This document shows, one piece after another, positions 1 through 10,693 of a DNA stretch of 64,000 nucleotides. A program made the position numbers and the translations under genes. Source of the stretch: Ostrinia nubilalis (taxonomy: Eukaryota > Arthropoda > Insecta > Lepidoptera > Crambidae); NCBI RefSeq assembly GCF_963855985.1, contig NC_087107.1:8618001-8682000 (forward strand), written 5' to 3'. Every line of letters starts with the position of its first letter. The stretch's first letter is position 1. A model generated the notes under the pieces. That model saw only the letters and a list, made by a program, of their open reading frames with translations, ran no database searches and was not told where the DNA came from.

Positions 1-486
1 CACTCGAGGACTTTCTTTCGCTAATTCTATGAGATAAGTCACCAGCCCATTGCTTCTGAAAAGCAATGTCGGTGTTTATATTTATATTACCCATGTTATC
101 TAATGCATATTTTATGACAGTAATAGTTATTTAACACAAATGTAATGAAAGTAATAATGATCAATATTACATTAAAGTATATTATTTACAACGAGTTTCT
201 TCTTATAGGAATTTGAAGTTTTGTATTTCAAATATTGGAAGTGGCAATACTTATAAGTATTTTTATGTTATTCCTATTTCACAGGCCATTGATTTCTCTC
301 TAAATACGGCTCTGTTAATCAAATAAATAAATATATACCTAATTGATATTTGCAGTAAACATGTAACTTTCTGACCTAGTTAATAGAATTTAAATATGAA
401 CGACGACATTGGATGATCCATTCGAATACGACTTGATCAGTGTAACAATAATGTAAATACAGTTACAGATACACTGTAGGTAATTA

Positions 487-595
487 CGTTCGTTCGTTTC
501 AGTCGAATGACGTCCACTGCTGGACAAAGGCCTCCTCCAAGAATTTCCACAAAGACCGGCCCTGCGCCGCCCGCATCCAGGCACCTCCCGCGACA
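487..595 (-). mobile_element. RTE-type LINE 3' fragment, CGAA-tailed family
   Basis: A (GTTC)n run followed by TTTCAGTCGAATGACGTCC and TGCTGGACAAAGGCCTCC is the reverse complement of the 3' end shared by at least seven other copies here (for example 26981-27132 and 48484-48800). Read on the minus strand it encodes the C-terminus found in the better copies (AFVQQW type). The 5' part is cut off at about 595. ACACTGTA on both sides may be an eroded target duplication. Confidence 0.75.
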
Positions 596-1272
596 CTGTA
601 TAAGACATAATTTTATTCAAGAGTTAAAAAATTTTAATAGAAGATTAAAGTAATTTTGACAACAATGCCGTAAATGGAGACTGTAATTTGTAAAACACAC
701 ACACAAAAATACAGACAAAAAATGGGTGACTTTACAAAGTGTTGCCATTAGGAGCGACTGAAAATCAGTAACTTAATCGATCTACATAAAGAATAAAATG
801 AAAAATATATTGTTCATAGAGCTTATTAAAAAAATGGAACACCTCGCAATTTCAAGCTGTGTAACTTTATTACCGAGCTAGGCCGATAAATAAATAGTTT
901 TCTCCATTGGTAACACAGAACGATACAAAATAGTTGAGCAATACTGCCAACAATTGACTATGTAAACAAAACACAAATGCCCTGTTTTCTAGCTCCGAGC
1001 AATAAAACCATTTGTCAAGTGGGTTCATTAGGCAACGACGTTAACCAGCAAGAATTCGACTCTTGGAAACGTAACAATGTTGGCAGCAACAATGAACATG
1101 TCACAGTAGATTGGCGTAACAACATGAATAATTATTTCCGGACCAAATCTACAATAGACCCAGAAATTTGGATTAGGGTTGTTCTGTTTTACCTACATAA
1201 GAGTCGCCGCACACAGGCACAAAACACCACCACATGCGTTTTTACTGTAGTTTTCGTGCATTTTATATAGAA

Positions 1273-1536
1273 TCGCCGCACACGGTTGACGCCGGTGGCC
1301 GCCACACGCTACAAAACGCCCGCTGCTCGCTTCTTGTGGCCACACTACACTCGCCGCTCGCGCGCCCTCTCTCTTACCTCAGTGAACCTGCATGAGTGTG
1401 AAAGTAGCGTCCAGTAGCGGCGACCACCGCTGCACTGGCCACAAGTGGCTGTCGCGCGCTTCAGCTACATTTTGTATCCGCTTCTAGCTTCTTGTGGCGG
1501 CGTTTGTGGCTGTGGTGTGAAACCCGTGTGCGGCGA
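1273..1536. mobile_element. GC-rich terminal-inverted-repeat element
   Basis: TCGCCGCACACGG at the left end pairs with CCGTGTGCGGCGA at the right. The interior is rich in GTGGCCGCCAC-like words and much more GC-rich than its surroundings. A related half copy (GGTGGCGGCGTTTTGTGG) lies near 41785. It is probably a MITE; no coding capacity. Confidence 0.5.
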
Positions 1537-1541
1537 CGCTA

Positions 1542-1675
1542 AGAGCCAAAGCACACGATGCGATGCGGCACCGTAAACGCTCGTGTGCCCGCCACAGGTA
1601 TTTCTATGTAAGACGATGCAGCGACATCGCTTCGGCGTCGCACCGCCGCCGCATCGCATCTCGTGCTTTGGCTCT
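1542..1675. mobile_element. Hairpin MITE
   Basis: AGAGCCAAAGCAC at 1542 is answered by GTGCTTTGGCTCT ending at 1675, and ATGCGATGCGGC pairs with GCCGCATCGCAT further in. This gives an imperfect 134-bp foldback directly beside the previous element. Confidence 0.6.
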
Positions 1676-3234
1676 CAGTCGACATGGAACGCTATATTGT
1701 TTTTGAATACGCTCTCGATTTTATTTACTTCTTCTCCCAACCCATTTCTGAAATTCAAAGCGAAAAGTGGTCAATGGAGACTGGATTTTCTGAAGTATTA
1801 ATCTTCTTTATTGTATTTTCTAACATTTCAATGTTAAAAAAAAAACAATTATCAAACCCGGGAAGTAGCAATATTATGGCAACCTTGAAAATTAATTGAA
1901 AAGAAAATCTTAATACTCAAGGCAACATCATTTAGGGATGTTCTTAGTATGTTTTTTATCGGGACAGAATGATCTAAACTTATGTGTAAAGTTATCTACT
2001 TATTACTAATATTATAGTAGACTGTAACTTATTATGTTGTATAGATAACCATCATAATGTCCAAACCTGAAACTAAGCCATTTTTGATGGTAAAATAAAT
2101 CAATCATGCGGTGTCCCAAGCTGTCACATGGTTCGTCTGTTTGATTTATCGAACAAATAATTGTTACAACCCAAATCACGATAAAAATATGTACTTTACA
2201 CGTGTACACATATTGTTAGTTGACGCTTAAAAAAAGGTGAAATAAAAATGTGTTTGCTTTTAAAAATACAGTTGAAATCTGTTTATGTTTATTTCACGTT
2301 AAAATATATTTGTTTCTAAAACAAATCAAAGTTAGGTACGTGCAGAATATAGGTAGTTTATTATGACTTATGTATGACCAAAATCATAACATAGACAATG
2401 TTACCATTACCATTATGCACTTCTTAGTAATATTATTATGCTTCCGGCGATAGAATAATGGACATGATATTATTATGTATTTACCTAAAGTACGGCCAAC
2501 TAGCAGCGATACAAAAGGTCGATACGACTGTCGAGTTGACAATATATTCTGTCTCTTCCCATCTTGTGTATTTATCGTAATGTCTCGTTCTCCCGCCAAA
2601 ATATGCCAAAGTCAGACGGGTTCACCCATGACATTGGGTTTGTTTACATTTGGTATCGCTTTTCGTTGGCCATACTTTATATGGTGTCCAGTGTGGTACA
2701 TCAATATAGTTGTACATACATTACTATAAAGAGCGACTAAGGAAGACATAATTATGCGAACAAAATTCCTCCCTATACCGTCTAGTCGGCGTCGGCAATG
2801 TAGGCTAAATCCTCGATTTTCCTCTGATAAATTAGAGAGAGTCTTGCTCCTACAGTAGACGCTCTATGAGACACTAAATAACTTAATGATGTACATCGAT
2901 GCCTCGTATTTGCCAAGAGACCAATGTCCCGCAAATAATCGCGTGGCATTCATCGGGACAATATCGTCCCAGATTGCGGTCAATTTCTACACCTAAAAAT
3001 TTACGTGTGAAAAAAATGTGTGACTCAAATCAAAACGCGGTCTTTGTTGCATTTCGGCCATTACAACGCGATTAGTGGCGCCATCTGTCACGGCGCAAAC
3101 AGCTTTGCATTCCGATGAAAAGGGCAATTAAGTCGTGATTAACGTATTTCGTTTGCTTAAGAAATGTCGTTATGAAAGAAGATAAGGTAACACAGCCTTA
3201 ACTCAAAGTTTAGTAAGCTTTTTATTTTTTAATC

Positions 3235-3263
3235 ATAATCATAATCATAATCATTTATTGCTT
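3235..3263. repeat. AATCAT hexanucleotide microsatellite
   Basis: About four and a half tandem AATCAT units, continuing into ATTTATTGCTTCATGTACAT. In Lepidoptera this combination often marks the tail of a SINE or LINE; here nothing further is recognisable. Confidence 0.6.
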
Positions 3264-3728
3264 CATGTACATAGGTGGCGATCCTAAAATAAAAGTCTCA
3301 ACTTATGACCCTGTAAGGGTATTGCAAAGTTAAGTTTTAGTTACCTACATTTAAATCAATAAAGGCGTTTTAGACTTAAGCTCGATATTAAAACAACTTA
3401 TAAAACAGGTTAATATGCGAGCATAGAGTTAACATTTAAACTTAACCCATTTTTTTTTTACTTTAATTGGAGTTGAACGTCGTTTTGGACTAATACAAAC
3501 GAATTACATGAAGTACGTACTAAACTTCGTAGATACGTTTTTTTCTTCATAATTAACTCGAATTAACCCCTTCGTTGTTAGGTACTTTTTAGAATAAAAC
3601 TAGCTAAAATCTAACCCGAAATTATCGTGTTGCAGAAAGCATTTACCAGCGAATAGCAGCAAAATATTATATTGTCAAATGCTGTTACAACAGCTGGCCA
3701 CAGCGTAATATATAGTATGGCTCGGGAA

Positions 3729-4153
3729 TAGGGTTGCTAGGCGTCCGACTAAAGCCGGACATAGGTAAGCTTTTTGATTGAATGTATGTGGCCAAATTAC
3801 ACAGTGTCCGGGCTGCCGGTTAAAAGCCTAGCAAAAACCGGGCGGTTTTTGCTAGGCTTTTTACATTTACGACTCACCACACACGATTCATAAGATTTTA
3901 AAAAGTTTTAAAGTAAATCATAAAAAAGCCATCCAGTACCATCCTAGACTGCATCTAACTTAACACCAGGTGCGATTGCGGTCAAATACCTGGCTTGTTA
4001 TCCATAAAAAGCCAATTTTTTACGTAAAAAAGATGTCGTATTATTATTAAGACATAAAATCCTTAATAATAAAATTTAGGGTGTCCGGCTTTTACCCAAA
4101 TGTCGGGCCAAACTGGCTGGTCTGTCCGGCTATTAGACGACCAGGCAACCCTA
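3729..4153. mobile_element. hAT-like nonautonomous element
   Basis: The left end TAGGGTTGCTAGGCGTC and the right end, read inverted, TAGGGTTGCCTGGTCGTC form a terminal inverted repeat. GTCCGG words recur inside both ends. The flanks CTCGGGAA and CTGGGGTA match at 6 of 8 bases, fitting an old 8-bp duplication. The 425-bp interior is noncoding. Confidence 0.65.
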
Positions 4154-6886
4154 CTGGGGTATAGCTTACTTATTTGCATGTTTAATCACAGCTTGGTTTA
4201 ATTCTTGAAAGAAAAACGCGATTATGTTGTTTACAAAGGTCATTTTCATATGTCCATCTTGGTTTTATGCAAATGGTTGTAATTTAGACATCACATAGCG
4301 TATGCGTCTGAAATAGGAATAATAGAAATGTCACGGAAAATGTTTTTATTACAATTGCATTTTCTCTGTTAAGTTTGGAAAAGCTTGTAACTATTAATTA
4401 TTTAGTTATTTTAGACTTGTCAGCTTGTTTGCTAGTTAAAAACATAGGTTTTTTTAGAATAATAGTGCAACAATTTCAAGCTTTGAAGGCAATTTTCAGG
4501 ACAGTTTTTTCAATAGTAGGTACTTTCAAATAACCAATGGCGTGCTTTCGTTTTTATTTTGAGCAGTGAGTACTTAATTCCAAATTAAATTTCAATAATG
4601 ATTTGCTACCTTACTTTGTTACCTATTTACCTTACTTATTCATCTACCCACTATCAAGAATACTTATTACCTAAAAAGTACTAGCACAGTAATTAGTAAT
4701 TTCGTTATATTAATTTCCAGACAGTTAATGAAAACGAATCGTAAATATTTAAGATGAATAATTGCCATGTAATGAGCACTACCCCATAAAAATAATTCAT
4801 TCCTATCGCCGTTTAAAGACCAATTTCGCCGCCTTAAACTTTAAATGCATGATACAAGCCTATTAAAATAATTTAAAGCTCTGCAAAGCTATTTAACATT
4901 TCAAAATGGCTGCGTAAAGAACATTCTAGAAATACTTTTCATAGTACCGTGACATTAGTGAATCGATAAATCACGCTCAATTAGTATTCCGTACGTATAC
5001 ATGATAATTTTCCCAGTAAAGTAGCTCTCACGGTTTGCATTGCACTAGAGATAGGACACTATAAAATGTACTTCTGCTAGTACAATTTCAGCTGAATTTC
5101 AGTATCTTATTTGGTGGAAATAGGGGTTATTTTACAGAGAAAATGTGTAGTTTGATGTGCCCGTCGTTTTCAAATGTTACGGCTATGCTGTAATGATTTT
5201 TTAATGATCCCGTAATGACTGACAAGCGTGTGGAACATGATTTATGGATAGACCTCGCGTGATAGTACACGCCATGGTGTTCTGACATAATATTACGAAG
5301 ATGGTTTTGTTTGCTGGCAACAAATGAACTTCATATTTTGGTAATGTGACTTTCTTAAGGTCACGATGGACTGTTGATGAACGATGTTAAAAATTAATAA
5401 TCAAATTCAATTGAATTGATAAAGATGGTTATTAATTGGTGACAAACTGACAGCCTTTTAGGTGTTGTATGTTTAAGATTTAGTGTATTTTTTCTTTGGT
5501 ATTTAAATTAAAAGGTTTATTGATTTTTTTTTAACGGAACCCTAGCAACTAAGTATACTTGTGTGTCAAACTATAATTTATTTACGCCTGTTATTCGATA
5601 ATAACTTCGATACGTAACGTTTTTGTATAATTAAGAGTTGGAAATGTCCAACAGAAATCCAGGGCAATTATTTTATTTTCCAGAGCGTTTTTTGTTAAAC
5701 GTAGGTATTACAGGCTTTTCTAATTCTATTGTAATAGTTTTTCCAGTCATTTCTGCGTAAAACAATGGACCTTTTTAGGCTATTTTACTCTTTTTGTTTC
5801 TTTTCTTGGGATTCAAAAAATAAACACGTAATTATCTCTCTATAAAAAGATAAAATTCATTGCTTTTGGACCGTAAAAGATTACAAAATTGTTGGGATTT
5901 CTTCTCAAATCATAAAAAAAACATAAAACCTTGCTAACTTAGTCACAACATCAATACGCACATCCAGACATCATAAGTAGCTGATAACTGTAAATAAATG
6001 TTATATTACAACATTTTCATCTGACGTACTGCAAGTTTCTAAAAGCGTTTTCTCAAACTGGAATACTAAAATTCAAGCAAGTAAGCTTGATTTACGGGAT
6101 AACTAAAAGTGCATCCAGTGTGAGGGAACCCGGAAAATTATGTGTATGTAATGTTTTAAAAAGGAAATGTTGTTCCACGGTAAAGAAACTGGAGCAAATT
6201 GGAAAATTGTGTTGCGAAATTCGCGCGACTAAAAGTAGAAAACCAGAATTTAGAGTCAAAATAAATAAATTGTAAACTTTTAGCTGTAATTTGTTAAATA
6301 TGACGAGTTAGGAGACGTTTAGTTTCGTGAAAAGCATAAAAATTGGGCTCAAAGTGCGGTCTTGAAATCCTGTTCTTAATTTAGTACATAGTATTTCTAT
6401 TTTTCTCTCAATGTTAAGCCGATGACATCGATGATCTTGCATCTTGATATTGTAAAGTGCGAGTTTGCAAAACGATTTCTGCAAAAATACCGTATCCATT
6501 CCACAGTGATTAAAAACAAACCGCCGAATTAAAACCTTCATTATTTACAACCGATGTCGATGCATTTACGTTGAGCATTACATGCCAGCGGTCGCCCGCG
6601 CTGTAATCCTTTAAAGTAGCAATAAATACCTCATTGGGAAACATGACAGGGCCAAAATGCACCAATAAATAACCAAACTTTTTGCCGAAATGCACAAATA
6701 AATGAAACTATTCCCACCTCTGCATCTCCTGTGTAACCAGGATCTACAGCTTGACCGCCAATAAAGACCCAACCAGTGAAGGTCAAGTTTGTCCCTGCGA
6801 AAACCCAACCATTAAACTGCATAGATAAAAAATCTAATTCTTTGCCAAAATATGCACAGATAAGTAACCAAATTCTTTGTCCACAG

Positions 6887-7111
6887 ATTTCATGTCCCTG
6901 GAACTGGTAGACGGATTCCCGGTTCTTCTAGTGAACTACGGATCGGGGACGACGAGGTTGAACAATAGTGTTGTGCACGTGGCCGATGGGAAGCCGCATC
7001 TTATCGAGATTGTGCTCATGCGCAGCTCGATAGAGATGTTTGTGGATCGATGCAAACTGTCGACGTGTATGAGCCTTGCAGCGCCTACTGGTCCTAGAGA
7101 GATACTTAATG
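6887..7111 (+). CDS. CadN: CadN exon: laminin-G domain part
   Basis: The acceptor is TTTGTCCACAG and the donor is GGTAAGTG. The exon takes one base from the previous, unseen exon and ends with one base of a split Val codon. It reads FMSLELVDGFPVLLVNYGSG followed by a strand containing VVHVADGKPHLIEIVLMR, the usual beta-strand pattern of laminin-G domains, and two cysteines (DRCKLSTC). The ORF extends upstream of the acceptor but has no ATG there, so it is an internal exon and not a small gene. Confidence 0.88.
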
Positions 7112-10100
7112 GTAAGTGTTTTAAATCCTTCTTAAAAAAAATAATGACATAGATTTGAAGCTTTTTTTGCAAAATTGTACGTCAAATTCGTTGAATATAG
7201 GTTTCCAAGTGAATTTCAGTAGTAAGTGCTAAAATTACCTACCTATAAATGTACTGTTTTGTACTTTAGCTACTCTTTTTTAGTTTCCCATATTCCGTAG
7301 TTTAATTCATAAAAGCAAAGTTTCTGCGATAAAAGCATTTCTACGAAACTTTAAACGAAATATGAATTTACTAACCTGCTAAATAAGCACCTAATTTTCA
7401 GCTAATAATCCAAAATTCCAATACAATAAATGATTTGTCCACAGTGAACGGACCACTTCAGCTTGGCGGCGCTAGCATCGACCTGCAAAATTTGGCGCGT
7501 AATTTCGGATGGCGGCACGTACCAACCAACCAGCATTTTGTTGGATGCATCAGCAATTTCACATACAACGATTTTGTGAGTAATAATTATGAGGAAAAAC
7601 ATTAGGGTGCGATGCTGACTCGGGGAATGTAGTTTTTGCTGGCTAATCGAATTACGGCGTTTTAGTTTAACCATTGTGTGGTCGGCATATATGGGGTTTT
7701 TTGAACTACTTACTACTTATCTGGTTTGAGGTTAAAAAGTATGTTATAGATCTTAAAAATAAATCTCAATGCAGTGTTTAAGGATTGCTGATTAATTTTT
7801 TCTATAATTTTCTTTTGATACCAAATGAAATGTAAAATGTTTTGCAAAAAAGTGTGTTTATCAAATAGTATCTCAACAGTAAAACAAACCCATACACGTT
7901 ATATGCCTCCCTATATTAAAAAAATATTTTGGAGCTTAGGGGCAAAGAAATAAAGGTTGGAAACTGTAACCCACCCACTGGCTTATAAAGAACCATGTAT
8001 CCAAATGTTGGGAACTCTCCCTCTTTCCTTTACGAGAAAGTGGGAATATAATTCCTACTTCTAAAAAAGAGGTCACAATTAATCCAAAGCCTAATTAAAA
8101 AATTTTCCCCACAGATGTACAACTTAGGAGCACCGTCTGTCCACCACAACGCAGACCCGAGCTGTCAAAAGAGCATGTTCACAGCTGTCACGTTTGGTAT
8201 CGACACGAATTTCCTCGTCGCCATTTTAGTCTGCATCACCATTTTAGTCAGTAAGTATAATAGAATAAAGACGTGTTTTGATTGAGGAAATTTTCTTAGT
8301 AAAATAGCAGGATTGGGGCCATTCTAGTCACTAAGCATATTACAATAGAGCTGTTATTACCTTGGAGACAATTTTGATAGTAAAGACAGCATTTTCGGAA
8401 GCGACGCGAAGGTGTTCTTGTAAGATATTATCTTGAGAGAAGCGGATAAAAGGTACTTAGAATAATGTGCTTTATTAAAATAGGTGTAGCAACTAAGACG
8501 GCTTAAATTCTATTTCATTGCTGCTTTTATACTCGCTCTATTAACAGACGTAGTAAATAATAATAGTAAATGTGTCGTCTGGCATCATATAGGTAGGTAC
8601 CAGGATGACAGAAAATCCGTTCTCAATTGTGTTTAGTCAGTTCGCAGAGAAACAAATAAAAAACTTACAGTAGGTCTAAAACTTACTAATTATGTTGATA
8701 ACATGTATTTAAATTGATCAGATTCTGGTTTATTTATAGGCCACACACAATGATGATAACCCGAAGATTCGCGCTATGGCAGTATGTGGGCAAAGTATTC
8801 GCGTATACTTCGCTGTTTTTTTTTGCATAGACGGCTTTTTTTCGCTCTGTTGTTGTCCGAATGTAATCGCGATGTGTGTGGCCCAAACGTTAGCGTCGTT
8901 AAAATTACTACAGTTGAGACTTTATCAATATCAGACTTATGCAATCCTCATTATGTTTTTACCATTTTTGAAAAAAGTTAGACCATTCTAACCTGACCTC
9001 TCTTTTCAGTTCTCCTCCTAGCCGTGGTAGTCCATAGACGGCGGGCAGACGCGTGGGCAGAAAAAGAACTAGATGACATCAGAGAGAACATCATCGCTTA
9101 CGAAGACGAGGGGGGCGGCGAGGGGGACGCGGGGTACGACCTGCACGTGCTAAGGCAGATGTATGATGGCCCCCCTCCTGATACTGATCCTTCGTTCATG
9201 CACGCTCCTGGTAAGTTTTTTTAATCTCGCTGTTATGACTTACTTGACTTAAGGTCCTATGTGCCCTAGATGGGGTAGAGGGCGTTTACAACAGTCCTCC
9301 ATCGCGTTCGGTCTTGATCTCGCTCCAAGTCTTGCCGATCTTCTTCGCCTCGTCTGCTACAGTGCGCCGCCAAGTTTGCTTGGGGCGACCACGTTTGCGT
9401 TTTCCTTGAGGGGTACCAATCCAGAGCCTGCTTGGGGACGTGATCGGGATCCCTTCGGAGAGTGTGGCCGATCCAGTTCCACAGTCGGCGCTTGATCTGC
9501 TGGTCTGGATTTGGTCTACAATAAGCTCCCTGCGGGTTGGGTTCACATATTTCTCCCCGAACCACGCCATAAGACATCCAAGGAAAGAGTGGGGGTGGTA
9601 CTATTGTATTCTGCTGGAACCACCTTTCTTGTAGGCACAAGCTTAACTTTGTAATTCTTTTTACCATTTTATGATTCTGGTTTATTTTGTGTCTCTCCTT
9701 TGGGCACTTTGAGTAGACTGAAAGGTATCTAGATAGATATCTTCTCTTTTTATTTTTCTTTAAACTATCTTATACTTTGTTACAATGATGTCAAATTTTA
9801 TATGCCACATGGCATCAATCATGTCTGTCCCGATCCAAAACTTGACGAGCTTTCTGAAGCACTAAATTAAATTCCTCCTCCGATGGTCAAGATATACCTC
9901 GTCAGTTAGAGATCATAGTAAATGTTGTCTGACACATATTAATCCAAACTCTTTCAACAGTGGTGGGGGCGGCGCCTGACATCTCCGGATTCCTAGACGA
10001 CAAGAAATCCGTCTTAGACAGAGACCCAGACATCAACCCGTACGACGACGTCAGACACTACGCGTATGAGGGAGACGGCAACACTAGTGGCTCTCTGTCG

Positions 10101-10693
10101 TCGCTGGCTAGTTGTGAGTATTTTATTCTATTATTTTAGCGGTTGGAAAGATTTAGTTTAGTTGTCTTCCATTGTGTAGAAAAATAATTCCAATGAAAGG
10201 TGTAAAGTGTTTATAACGTCATTCGTTTTAACGACAAACTCCTTATAATGCCGAATATTTTGACTTTGTTGGTTTACCTTGTACTCTACCGTGTCTCTCT
10301 ATTTAACGTCCACTTTTTATAACGTAGTAAAAATGCTCAGTCCCTTATTATGTGTCGTTATAGAGTTTACACTGTAATAGGCTGTTACACACATTATCAT
10401 CAATAATTCAATGACTTTTGATTGATTTTTGCTTAAATTGGCAAAACAACTTTTAATAAACGTTTCTTGTAAAGTACCAAATAGACTCGTATTTTGGTCT
10501 TTCATGGTGTTAGAACGTAAGCGACCACCTTGTAGTGTATCATCTGCTAACCAAACCGTTCTTCCTAGGTACCGACGACGGAGACCTCAAATTCAACTAC
10601 CTTTCGACCTTCGGGCCTCGATTCCGCAAGTTAGCGGATATGTACGGAGACTCAGACGACGACAGACAACCCCACGAGGAGTCGTGGTGCTAG
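6887..10693 (+). CDS. CadN: Classical neural cadherin (CadN-type), six 3' coding exons, partial gene
   Basis: Joined exons 6887-7111, 7445-7575, 8115-8250, 9010-9210, 9961-10113 and 10569-10693 give 322 residues and a stop; all five introns are GT-AG and every phase closes. In order the protein shows the C-terminal half of a laminin-G domain, a short stalk, one membrane segment, a basic stop-transfer run (HRRRADAW), the juxtamembrane motif ELDDIRENIIAYEDEGGGE that binds p120-catenin in the family, then PDISGFLDDKK, PYDDVRHYAYEGDG and FNYLSTFGPRFRKLADMYG, the armadillo-binding region. Classical cadherins mediate homophilic cell adhesion at the plasma membrane; the laminin-G domain next to the membrane is typical of invertebrate N-cadherins. 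The 5' end lies upstream of this window. CadN rather than CadN2 or another insect classical cadherin is the likely but not certain assignment. Confidence 0.9.
7445..7575 (+). CDS. CadN: CadN exon: end of laminin-G domain
   Basis: The acceptor TTTGTCCACAG and donor GTGAGTAA bound a 131-base exon, phase 1 in and phase 0 out. It encodes VNGPLQLGGASIDLQ, then FVGCISNFTYNDF, the closing Gly-Cys-Ile motif of laminin-G domains with the final cysteine. The intron before it is 333 bp. Confidence 0.9.
8115..8250 (+). CDS. CadN: CadN exon: stalk and start of membrane segment
   Basis: The acceptor is TTTTCCCCACAG and the donor GTAAGTATA. The exon encodes a stalk with one cysteine (ADPSCQKS) and then FLVAILVCITILV, the first part of the single transmembrane helix. 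The helix is split by the next intron, as in insect CadN genes where the exon here can exist in alternative forms. I found no second copy of this exon in the neighbouring introns. Confidence 0.88.
9010..9210 (+). CDS. CadN: CadN exon: rest of membrane helix and p120-binding region
   Basis: The acceptor CTCTCTTTTCAG follows a 759-bp intron; the donor is GTAAGTTT. The helix continues with ILLLAVVV and stops at HRRR. Then comes the highly conserved ELDDIRENIIAYEDEGGGEG, followed by YDLHVLRQMYDG. The Gly-Gly-Gly-Glu core and the acidic run are the residues conserved in p120-catenin-binding cadherin tails. Confidence 0.93.
9255..9660 (-). pseudogene. Degenerate non-LTR retrotransposon ORF, 3' end
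   Basis: On the minus strand one frame gives RRLWNWIGHTLRRDP and QALDW, and a second gives NPQGKRKRGRPKQTWRR, then WSEIKTERD. Together these are the C-terminal tail of RTE/CR1-type LINE proteins, interrupted by a frameshift near 9455. It sits in the CadN intron between the exons at 9010 and 9961, opposite to the gene. No endonuclease or reverse transcriptase part is present. Confidence 0.75.
9961..10113 (+). CDS. CadN: CadN exon: cytoplasmic tail
   Basis: The acceptor is TCTTTCAACAG and the donor GTGAGTAT; the exon is phase 1 in and out. It encodes APDISGFLDDKKS and NPYDDVRHYAYEGDG, ending in a serine-rich SGSLSSLAS. In the family this segment contributes to beta-catenin binding and the serines are casein-kinase type phosphosites; that role is inferred from the family. 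Confidence 0.93.
10569..10693 (+). CDS. CadN: CadN last coding exon
   Basis: The acceptor TTCTTCCTAG precedes DDGDLKFNYLSTFGPRFRKL, then ADMYGDSDDD and a short end HEESWC before TAG at 10691-10693. The FNYL...FGPRF..LADMYG block is the core beta-catenin/armadillo-binding sequence of classical cadherins. The final few residues are variable among insects. Confidence 0.94.

Larger units (their letters stand above)
1..6886 (+). other. Probable large CadN intron
   Basis: No exon with homology could be recognised upstream of the 6887 acceptor, which is phase 1 and therefore internal. The stretch is AT-rich and holds only small repeats (487-595, 1273-1675, 3235-3263, 3729-4153). A missed short exon cannot be excluded. 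Confidence 0.6.

Noticed and set aside
8251..9009. A second, alternative transmembrane exon of CadN
   Set aside because: Known in some insects, but no other hydrophobic ORF with proper splice sites and cadherin similarity is visible in this intron.
9266..9667. 133- and 94-codon minus-strand ORFs as a host gene
   Set aside because: Together they form a frameshifted LINE C-terminus in a CadN intron.
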